Positions 55,454-64,000 of a stretch of 64,000 nt of DNA are shown piece by piece. The notes beneath the pieces are model-generated. The model was not told where the DNA came from. It ran no database searches and worked only from the letters and a program-made list of their open reading frames with translations. The DNA comes from Scopulariopsis brevicaulis (taxonomy: Eukaryota; Ascomycota; Sordariomycetes; Microascales; Microascaceae): positions 1 through 64,000 of the forward strand of contig JAGFNX010000454.1 in the NCBI GenBank assembly GCA_017657125.1, written 5' to 3'. Position 1 is the first letter of the stretch. The number at the start of each line of letters is the position of its first letter. The translations under genes were made by a program, and so were the position numbers.

Positions 55454-58400
55454 TCAGAAAGCCTCCCCACGCCTCCCCCTCCCAATAGTATTGAACCCAA
55501 CCCACTCGCCCCCCACCTGCCTATCGAACCTACTCGCCCCAACCTCCAACCCCCCCGCGCTCGAATAATCACTGAACCAGAACCCCACCACAACAATCAG
55601 GTAGCTCAACAACAGAATACACCCCTTGAAGTAGTTGCTCTTGCCCTCCCCGTACATGTAGCTCAGCAGGAACAGGCAGATGATGACCGTCACCATGTCC
55701 CACTGCGGGAACAGCAGAGTAAAGACGTACTTGGCCAGGTCCGGCTCCGGGTCCTCGGGGAGGGGCACCACGGTGTGCAGGGCCGAGTAGAAGACTAGCG
55801 CGGGGATCTGGAGCATGCAGACTTGGAGGGCGTAGGCGGAGCCGATCTCCATTGAGAGGGCGATGTTGCCGTTCATGGCGAACGAGATGGCGTTCTGCGG
55901 TTGTTAGTTACTTTGCACTCCTACACAAGGGACGCACAATGAAGACTCACCAGGAACTCGGTCGTGTTCGGCACAAGCGCAAACAGCGTAATCCCCAAAA
56001 ACTTCTCATCAACCGCGAACCCCTCCAGCACCACATCCACCGAATCGACCAGAATCTCCGCGATGACAGCGTAGAACAGCGTCGCGCCAAGCAGGATGAC
56101 ACTACTCTTCGCCCTGCTCCAGTTCGGCGCGTCGTGGCCCCCGCCCTCCGCCTGCTCCCCGTGCGGCCCCACGGCCGGGAGCCCCGCGTCCGCCGCCTCC
56201 GGCTCGGGGAAGGTCGCCAGCCGGGGCTGCTCGGCGTTGCTCGGCCGCGAGCCGCCCGCCGCGTCAGGAGGCCCGGCTGGAACGGGGCGGTGCGGAGCCC
56301 GGCGGGGGTTCCGGACTGCAAAGGCCGCGGCCGTCGCCGCCACCTCTGCCACCTTGCGCACGAGGTTGTGGTTCTCCGCCTCGGAGAAGCCCGGGATGTT
56401 GACGTTGGACTGGGAGTCCGCCTTGGGGGGCACAACGTGAGGTGTGCCGCCCGCGGTCGCCGTAGCGCCGGAGCCGGAGCCGAACGACTCCTGGCGGGCG
56501 AGGCCCTCGCGGGGGCCGAGGCCCACCTGCTTTAGCGACTGTCCCAGGATCCGCTTGTACAGGTGCGAGTCCCGGATGTCTGTGCCCGTGGTCTCGGCGG
56601 ACGCCTGCGGGATGGCGTGGCGGACCGCGTGCGCGAGGTCCGACTCATGCTTCTTCTCCTCCAGCTCCGTGTTCCAGATGATGGCGGCGTGCGTGCGGAG
56701 CGTGAACCACAGGCCGATCAGGTACATGAAGAAGAGACCCGCGGCCGCAAAGTACGTGTATGGCCGGACGGCCTCCATGTAGAAGCGGTCGTTCAGGGCC
56801 GGGATCTCAGAGTAGAAGCACCTGCGGCAGTCGCCCCCGCTGGCGTGCGACCCGGGGGCGCAGTCCGTGCAGTAGAGCTCGTGGGTGCCGTAGATCTGGT
56901 GGAACAGGGTCGGCCCGAAAGCGCCGAGCACGGCGAACAGTAGCATTGTCGACGTGACGCCGGCGGACTTGGCGTTGAAGCGCTGCGTCTTGCGCTTGAT
57001 GGCGCCGAAGCACATCGACAGCCCGGGAAGGAACAGGATACCGGCGAAGATGCTGCCGACAATACTCCCCTCCACCAGCGCGCCCTTGCCCTGATTCAGC
57101 GCGACGCAGTAGAGGTAGACCTCGACGACGGTCGCGAAGAAGGCGTTGATGGCTGCGCCGAGACCCATCGACGACTGTGCCGAGATAGACGCGACGGCCT
57201 GGCCGATGAAGTAGGCGAGCGGAACGATGGAAAGCAGGCCAGCCGGGAACAGGAACGCCGAGGAGGTCACGAAGATATCGAGATGGAGCATCCCCTTGAG
57301 AACGAACCAGTCAAAGATGAGGAACACGACGACCGCCATGAGATTGATGAGGAAGATGTTGGTGCCGTCGATGGTGTACTTCCAGTACCGTGGTCCCGCG
57401 GCCCGGTAGGTACACAGCAGGATACTGGAGCGCGGCGTCGTATCCGAGACCAGGCCCGATTCAAAAGACAGAGCGAGCGGGTGGCGCCTCAGATGGTTGA
57501 CGAGGAGTATCGTGAGCTTGCCCATCGGGATCCAGAAGACAAGGAGCCAACAGGTGAGGGAGACGAGAATGAGTACCGGCGCGATGAGGAAGTAGAAGAA
57601 GATGAAGAAGATGACCCGGCCGAGGTTCCAATCGCCACGGCCAAATAGTCGCCGCTTTATCCCACGTTCCTCGTTGCTGTCACTCCGCTCAATGGTCCGC
57701 GAGTTCCCAAGGAGACTGTCCGCCTCGCTCAGACTCGAGTCGATGCTCCTCCTCGAGCGTCCGACGATTGAGCGATTCGGCTCGGGCCCAAAGAAGAGCC
57801 GTCCGTATTCGAGATCGCCGCTCTGCCACCTCTCGTACTCAAAGACACTACGCCCTTCGCCCCGATCTTCGTGCTGGTACGCATCGTCCTTTTCGAGACG
57901 CACAAGCTTGCCAAAGGGGTGGAAGAGATAGCCAGAGAGTCCCCAGAGCACCCGGCCGTACGACCGACACCCCGGGGCTCGGATGAAGACGAAACAGACG
58001 GCGGCGCCAATGGCAGCTAATAGGGACATCCACCAGCCGAACACCAACGTCCAGATGATGTTGAAAAACAGTACCCAGTTGCTCACGCCGTGCCCGGGCA
58101 CCGAGTGGATGTCACCCTCGGCAGTCTTCTGCACGGACCGCCTCTTCTTGTACAGCGCGGGCTTCCAGAGCCTGATGCCAAACGGATGGGTCACGTTGAT
58201 GGCGTCTTGTCGGTCCTTGAGAGTGAAACTCTCGGCGTCGCTAAGGTCCTCGTCCGAGTTGCAGTCCATGTGATCTTCGAGCTGGAGTTCGCTGTGGTGC
58301 AGCGACTCGTCATCACCAGGGTCGTCGGGCTCGTTGTCTCGGTACTCCGGCTCCGCGGGTTCTTCGCGGATGTCGTACGACTGTTCCCTGACGAGAGGAG

Positions 58401-58991
58401 AGGGCTGCACGCTTCGCCGGCGGGTACCGTAGCCCTGTTGCGGCGGCTCACGCTTCGGCCCACGATGTTGCGACGCGGCGTCGGCCTCGACCTCCATGAT
58501 GTCGTCGTCGACGGAGAAAACCTCGCCGGGGTATGGCTTCAAGGGGTTTTGGGAAGGCCGCCGGGCCAAGCCAGGGTTTTTCGACCGGCTAGACCTCGTT
58601 CGGTCTGATCCCACGCGGGGGCTGGATGCGGCAACTCGAGCATAGCTTGGTCCCTGGAGCGATAGTCCCTGGAACGACGGTCCCGGTTCGCCATCGCCAC
58701 CAGCCTGGGTTTGGCTTCTCGTCGGGGTCGAGCTTGGGATGGTTCCTGTAACGCGAGAGTTAGCTCGAGCTCCACGCCGCGCTAGTCCGAGGGCAAGAAC
58801 GAGGTTAGAGATGCGTGCTTACCGTAGCCGGCCTCCGGATGTCTCCGGACGGTGTCAGTAGACTGGTAGCTCGCCGACAGCCCATCATCGCGTTCATCCT
58901 GAACTGGACGCTGTCGGGGGCTAACGGAGCCGGACATGTCGCCAGCCCTCTCAGGCTGTTGCGACGCGCTGTCACCGGGTTTGGGGGCCAT
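55454..58991 (-). CDS. VNX1/CAX-type vacuolar cation/proton exchanger
   Basis: There are three exons, 58823-58991, 55951-58745 and 55454-55894, giving about 1134 residues. The long N-terminal cytosolic region is charged (QSTDTVRRHPEAGYG across the first junction). It is followed by FTLKDRQDAINVTHPFGIRL and an initial membrane pair (GVSNWVLFFNIIWTLVFGWW), then GCRSYGRVLWGLSGYLFHPF, all typical of fungal VNX1-like proteins. The exchanger core has two Na/Ca-exchanger repeats: SMGLGAAINAFFATVVEVYL and, across intron 2, LVPNTTEFL/NAISFAMNGNIALSMEIG, each with the acidic residue used for ion binding. Yeast Vnx1 exchanges Na+/K+ for H+; classic CAX proteins move Ca2+. Specificity here is undetermined. 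Confidence 0.88.
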
Positions 58992-60452
58992 GATGCTCTG
59001 ACGCGGTTCCTTTCGGCGTCCGCGTGCCCCGGAGTGTTTAGTTCGAAGAGCAGACGCAGTTCTTTAGCGTCCTCGATTCGGCCTGCCGCGTGTCGGGTGG
59101 TTCGGATTATCGAAGTAAACGCCTCATTCGCCAAGGCCGTCCGCAGGTGAAGCAGCGGAGGATGGGCGAGCTCTGACGGAAGGTGATGTAGGGACTTGTC
59201 TCCGGATGATGGACTCGAGATTACGTTTCTCTCTATTTGTGTACGTCACGCCCAGGGCTGGGCGGACTTTGCCAAGCGGGTCCGGGGGGAAAGTCGAGGT
59301 GAAGTTGCACGAAAGAAGCTTGCGACGCGGAAGCGGAAAACAAGGTTCAGGTGATTTTGTACTTCGTAGCGCCTGTACAGGTCACGCCGTGTGCTATATG
59401 TCTCGGCGCGAATCCTACGCACCCCACGCCGGGAGGGGATTTGGTCAAAGACAAAGAAATACGAGGTTGGGGCCGCTGCTATGGTGTGATAAGCGCTCGG
59501 CTCGTTGGAATTTCATATCAGATGCATATCCTGGAGAACAGCTCCAAAGTACCCGGGGCCCGACGTCCCCGGAGCTGTGGCCCTGTGATGCGCTATGGTG
59601 GCGTGCTAACGCGTCCTGCAGCACTAGCTCCCACCTTCCCCCCTCCTTTCGTATCGGATGGCAGGAGGAAACACCAAGGGTCCACGGTTCGCTGGGACGC
59701 GAGTCGCGAGATAGCAAGCAAAGATACCAAGATTGGTCCGCTGATATGTAACACAAGACACACTGACGTTACGCTGCGTTTCGGTCCCCGGACGCGCCAG
59801 AGCCCGAAGTTTCGTAGAATCACCCGCCCCACGGCCATGAACTTGGGCTCCATCGGCAACCGTTCCCCAATATTTGCTGCGAGATGAGACCTCGATCGGC
59901 GGTGTTGGCCAGTAGCAGACCAAGCTGTGACAACTATGGTGTCGTACGAAATGATCGAGATCGTGGAACCCAAGCGGTCAAGATCGAGTTGTTGCGTTCT
60001 GGGGAAGGGCAGTCCCAAAGATTCTCGGCAACGCATATTACAACTGAATTCATTCCCTGTTTGAAAATAATAGTGGTTTCATTTTTAATGACAATACGAG
60101 TTGAATGCAGTGGAGGTCATCGAGACTGGTGAACTTGAAGCTCGTCGAGTTGGACCTGGCTAAGTCATATCACGTGACCACATGCGCCGCATGGAAGCTC
60201 ACGGAGCTTTGCGGCGTGAGGCTGCAGCGGCATGCGCGTTCCAACCTCCGACCTCAAATCGCCCACTTCGCGGTCCTCACCAACCCATCCCTATCGCGAC
60301 CCGCAAATCAACGACATACCCTGTCTATCACGCCTTTTCCCTCGAAACTCCGATTCTCGCAACCGCCCGCCCTTCGCCCCCGATCCCCGCAACCTGACCC
60401 AAACCGACACAACAAACAGGTCCTCCCCCGGGAAGGGTCGACTTCATCCAAG
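58992..60452. other. Divergent intergenic region VNX1-like/rpt6
   Basis: About 1.5 kb between divergent starts. Several frames of 80-180 codons overlap on both strands without recognised content. I did not find the Rpn4 proteasome element GGTGGCAAA near rpt6. Confidence 0.45.
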
Positions 60453-61687
60453 ATGGCGGCGCTAGACAACTACTATCAGAACAAGATCGAGTCTATGAAG
60501 CTCGAGATCCTCAAGGGTCAAGCGGTCCTCCGGCGTCTAGAGGCTCAGAGGAATGACTACAACTCGCGCGTGCGGCTCCTCCGCGAGGAGCTCGGCCTCC
60601 TGCAGCAGCCCGGTTCCTATGTTGGCGAGGTAGTCAAGGTGATGAGTACTAAGAAGGTTCTCGTCAAGGTACATCCGGAGGGGAAATATGGTGAGTCGAA
60701 AAGGACCGCAAGACTTCCCGCCGGCCTACGTCACGGACTAACACGTTGCCAGTTGTTGATATCGCCGACTCTGTCGACGTTGCGAAGCTCACCGTCGGCA
60801 AGAGGGTCACGTTATTGTCCGACAGCTACAAGCTCGAAAAGATGCTCCCCTCGTCCGTCGACCCCCTCGTCTCCCTCATGATGGTGGAGAAGGTCCCCGA
60901 CAGCACTTACGACATGATCGGCGGTCTCGACAAGCAGATCAAGGAGATAAAGGAGGTCATCGAGCTCGGCCTGAAGCACCCCGAGCTCTTCGAGTCGCTG
61001 GGTATTGCCCAGCCCAAGGGCGTGCTCCTCTACGGGCCCCCCGGTACCGGCAAGACGCTCCTGGCGAGGGCCGTGGCCCACCACACCGACTGCAAGTTCA
61101 TCCGCGTGTCCGGGTCCGAGCTGGTGCAGAAGTACATCGGCGAGGGCAGCCGGATGGTGCGCGAGCTCTTCGTCATGGCGCGGGAGCACGCGCCGTCCAT
61201 CATCTTCATGGACGAGATCGACAGCATCGGCTCCTCGCGGATCGAGGGGTCCCAGGGGGGCGACTCGGAGGTGCAGCGGACCATGCTGGAGCTTCTCAAC
61301 CAGCTCGACGGCTTCGAGCCCACCAAGAATATCAAGGTCGTCATGGCCACGAACCGCCTCGACATCCTCGACCCCGCGCTCCTGCGCCCCGGTCGCATCG
61401 ACCGCAAGATCGAGTTCCCCCCGCCGAGCGTCGAGGCCAGGGCCGACATCCTGCGCATCCACAGCCGCAAGATGAATTTGACGCGCGGCATCAACCTCAC
61501 CAAGATTGCCGAGAAGATGAACGGGTGCTCGGGCGCAGAGCTCAAGGGCGTGTGTACCGAGGCCGGCATGTACGCGCTGAGGGAGAGGAGGGTGCACGTT
61601 ACGCAGGAGGACTTTGAGCTAGCGACGGCCAAGATTCTTAACAAGCACGACGACAAGGAGGTCTCGTTGGCCAAGTTCTGGAAGTAG
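60453..61687 (+). CDS. rpt6: 26S proteasome regulatory ATPase Rpt6 (subunit 8)
   Basis: There are two exons, 60453-60690 and 60753-61687, giving 390 residues, almost the length of yeast and human orthologues. The coiled-coil N-terminus (YYQNKIESMKLEILKGQAVL) leads into the OB domain (GSYVGEVVKVMSTKKVLVKV). The AAA+ domain follows, with Walker A GPPGTGKT (about 174-181), Walker B IIFMDEID (about 229-236) and the second region of homology ATNRLDILDPALLRPGRIDR. It ends in FWK, matching the LWK/LFK tail of Rpt6. It is one of six ATPases that unfold substrates and feed them into the 20S core. Confidence 0.97.
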
Positions 61688-63378
61688 GCGGCTCTGCGGC
61701 TCGAGGCGTGGTTGGGGCTGTGCGCAAGAGTTGCGTGGGCGAGGGCTGGCTGTGGGCCTTGGTCCATGGGTGAAGCATACGGTCTACCTATCGTCGCTAT
61801 TCTGTCTGGGGGCGAAAAATACGGCAGCAGGGCAGCGCAGACTACATAGGGTGTGGGTACGGTGCTGGGAGCTCGGGCAAGGAGCGGCAGCTGTTATCCT
61901 GGACGTGAAGGGAAGACCTAGGGTCCCTGGCCGTCCGAGTCCTCGCGGAGAGAAGGGTGGAGGTAGCATGTACCAACATATTAAGAAGAGTTGTTCCTTT
62001 TTTTTCTTCCCGGAATCAATAGAGATTGGCGACGGACCCTTTGTGCTCCTGTCCCTTGCGTGATACGCCGGACCCTGGGACAGGACCGTGCTTCTTCAGC
62101 CGTTTTTGCCGATCTTCTGCGCGGTGGCTACATGTTTCTTCTGTGAGGCCCTGTTCGAAGTCGTGATCGCCCCGATGGGTGCCAGGGTCGCCACGTGTCT
62201 TGGCGGTGTGCGGATCTTCGCTGCGGGATGACATGGCTGGGCTTGGTGTACGTCATTAGGATGCCTACTGAGGAGTTTTTTCTTTTTTTCGTTTTTCTCT
62301 AGCTGACGGTGGGGGTTCTTGGTGTTGTTCTGTTGGAGGGAGAAGGCGTGGTGTTGCTGGGGTATTGAGTGACTCGTGTAAGTCGGGTGAAGGATGCACC
62401 ATCGGGGAGGTTCATGGCACGGGGCCGGGAACTCCATGCAGCTCACACATCAACCGAGTCCCTTTCAGGGATCGCCAAGAGCAGCAGGGCCCAGAGTGGT
62501 TCTTGAAGCCGGGACTAGCGGGACGGGGCCCGGGGCTCATGACCTTGTTGAGTCTTTACCCTCCGTTATTGGCGGCGGGGAGAGGGGAGAAGGGGAGGGG
62601 GCCGAGGCGGCGCGCACGGGATGCTACGAGGGGTGGGAGGAAACAGGTTTCCTAACGCGGGGGCGGAGGGTGAGATTGGGGGTTATCCCGGGAGGAGACG
62701 ATGGATTGTTCTGGAGGAACAGTCGCGCTCGTGATGGAAAGAAGGTCATCTATGATATGAGCGGGACAGTGACTTTCATGGGGACGGGGGCCCGGTCTCT
62801 TTTCCTCACGGGGGGAACTGTGGGCTTCGAAGAGATGCCGGGTGCTCGCGGTCGACGGGGCACTGGATGGCGATGCTTTGATAATGGAGAACGGATGGAT
62901 GGAGATGGGATGAAGGCCCGGGAAGGTGCCGAGTGGAAATCAATCCCAGCATTGCATACATGTACTGTACTACTGTAGAGGCGGGAAGCCACGGGAGCAG
63001 AGGATCCTCTTGAAAGTACCAAGAACAGCCAACCAACGGGTTGTTCAACTAGGCACCCGAGACAAAACGGGAAGGCGCCGCACTAAAAACGTAGTGAAGG
63101 GATCATCCTAGACCAGCCAAGGGGTCTAGACCCCCAAGACCCTTCCCCTCCCGTCAAAGGCTACTAGATCTGCGGGCGAATTAGAAGGCGGGTATCTGAG
63201 TTGATCACGGGGGCTGGATTGCCGTCCCACCGCGCGGCGCGGAGCCGACTGTACGCTACCCGTCCATGTCGCCCGCGTCTGTTTTGTGAGATGGAACGGG
63301 GGGCATGGGGGGCATCAGCTGGTTCTTTACGTGCGTCATGGAGTTCGGCGGAGAGGCGGCAGCGATGCGAGGGGGAGT
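61688..63378. other. Intergenic, no gene seen
   Basis: This is the 3' flank of rpt6 and about 1.5 kb beyond. It has T-rich runs near 62,000 and 62,277 and only overlapping short frames. Confidence 0.45.
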
Positions 63379-63738
63379 TTAGAGGGGGGCGCCCTTGGCG
63401 GGAAGCCTGACGGGTGGGGGCGTTTGCAGCGTGTTGAGCAGTGGCTCAATCACGTTCCTGGCGTTGGAGAAATAAACCCCTGGCCATGCGGGGCCGAAGG
63501 GGCCGGGAGGATGCGCCCAAGCCATTTGCGTGGACGGCAAGCTGTATGTAAACCAGCACGAGTTGGAGTACGAGGTGGGAAGATGATGAGGGGCAGAGAA
63601 TGACGTAACGATGGGTGGGCTGGCGGCTAAAAGCCCCTCTGTAAAAAGGTCCGGAGCGTTTGTTCCTCTCAGATTCCCGCTCTTGCACTCCTCGTATAGC
63701 TCCGGTGCCACCGGGCCACTGGGGCCGTTTAGAGACAT
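63379..63738 (-). CDS. Candidate gene of unknown function, 119 residues
   Basis: This complete frame starts MSLNGPSGPVAPELYEECKS. The start is preceded by a CT-rich leader, and a TATATA box lies about 70 bp upstream, as expected for a fungal promoter. The protein has no signal peptide and no recognised domain; its second half is Pro-rich. Part of it could be intron. The promoter context is the main support. Confidence 0.3.
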   Translation of the reverse strand: MSLNGPSGPVAPELYEECKSGNLRGTNAPDLFTEGLLAASPPIVTSFSAPHHLPTSYSNSCWFTYSLPSTQMAWAHPPGPFGPAWPGVYFSNARNVIEPLLNTLQTPPPVRLPAKGAPL

Positions 63739-63806
63739 AACGAGATGTGAAGATGAAGAAAAAAGGAGCTGGCCTGCGCCACGATGCTTGGGAAGCTCGT
63801 GACGTG

Positions 63807-63812
63807 TATATA
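63807..63812 (-). promoter_or_regulatory. TATATA element before the 63.7-kb candidate gene
   Basis: TATATA lies 69 bp upstream of the ATG at 63738 on the minus strand. Confidence 0.35.
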
Positions 63813-64000
63813 GGTTCTGGTCTTGAGAGTCATGGATTACGAGGTATACAAGCCCGTCGCTGGCAGCTGCCGGCAGCCCTTATTACCCGTCCGCATCCCG
63901 GACGCCTGTGATGGGGATCATCTGCGGGGATATCCGGGGCGAGCCCCGGAAAGCCACCTTGGCATCGGCGGCTTAGCCTCACCCCATTCCGGTGGCAACC
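63813..64000. other. Window end, no gene seen
   Basis: Too short to judge; nothing recognised. Confidence 0.4.

Noticed and set aside
1..64000. tRNA, rRNA, CRISPR array or bacterial operon
   Set aside because: I scanned for TTCGA-type tRNA B boxes and found no cloverleaf context. No regularly spaced repeats or ribosome-binding-site-driven gene strings occur.

Overview
The window is nuclear DNA of a filamentous ascomycete (Pezizomycotina), most likely of the Sordariomycetes. The evidence is GC-rich monocistronic genes on both strands, introns of about 50-175 bp with GTRNGN donors and RCTAAC-like branch sites, and fungus-specific families (HbrB, AMA1, Prm1, fungal Psf3 and Gon7, VNX1-like exchangers). 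Nothing looks bacterial, plasmid-borne or viral. I see no CRISPR array, rRNA or convincing tRNA. Exon boundaries were deduced by hand from splice sites, reading frame and family knowledge.

Layout. 0.5-13.4 kb: housekeeping and trafficking genes: hbrB (TORC2), gon7 (KEOPS), vps39 (HOPS/CORVET tethering), ama1 (meiotic APC/C activator) and syn8 (endosomal SNARE). 15.4-25.6 kb: prm1 (cell fusion), a GNAT acetyltransferase, a flavohaemoglobin with a possible mitochondrial presequence, and an NmrA-like gene. 26.6-33.4 kb: a second, divergently transcribed NmrA-like gene, argininosuccinate lyase, Mn-superoxide dismutase, psf3 (GINS) and a small unknown gene. 33.4-41.7 kb: gene-poor, with one short unknown gene and degenerate minisatellites. 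41.7-52.7 kb is more accessory: a secreted GH3 beta-glucosidase, a decayed gene for an acidic secreted protein, an F-box/ankyrin protein, a small secreted cysteine protein (effector-like) and an unknown 438-residue protein. 55.4-61.7 kb returns to conserved genes: a VNX1/CAX-type vacuolar cation exchanger and the proteasome ATPase Rpt6. The last 2.3 kb hold one weak candidate gene.

The genes do not form a biosynthetic cluster. Recurring themes are vacuole and endosome function (Vps39, Syn8, VNX1-like), sexual development and cell fusion (AMA1, Prm1), and stress or redox defence (flavohaemoglobin, SOD, NmrA-like regulators). No clearly new multi-gene system is visible. The observations most worth a second look are the decayed secreted-protein gene at 44.9-46.5 kb, the four-exon small secreted protein at 49.6-50.2 kb, the repeat-rich control region between the two NmrA-like genes, and the alternative starts of the flavohaemoglobin.
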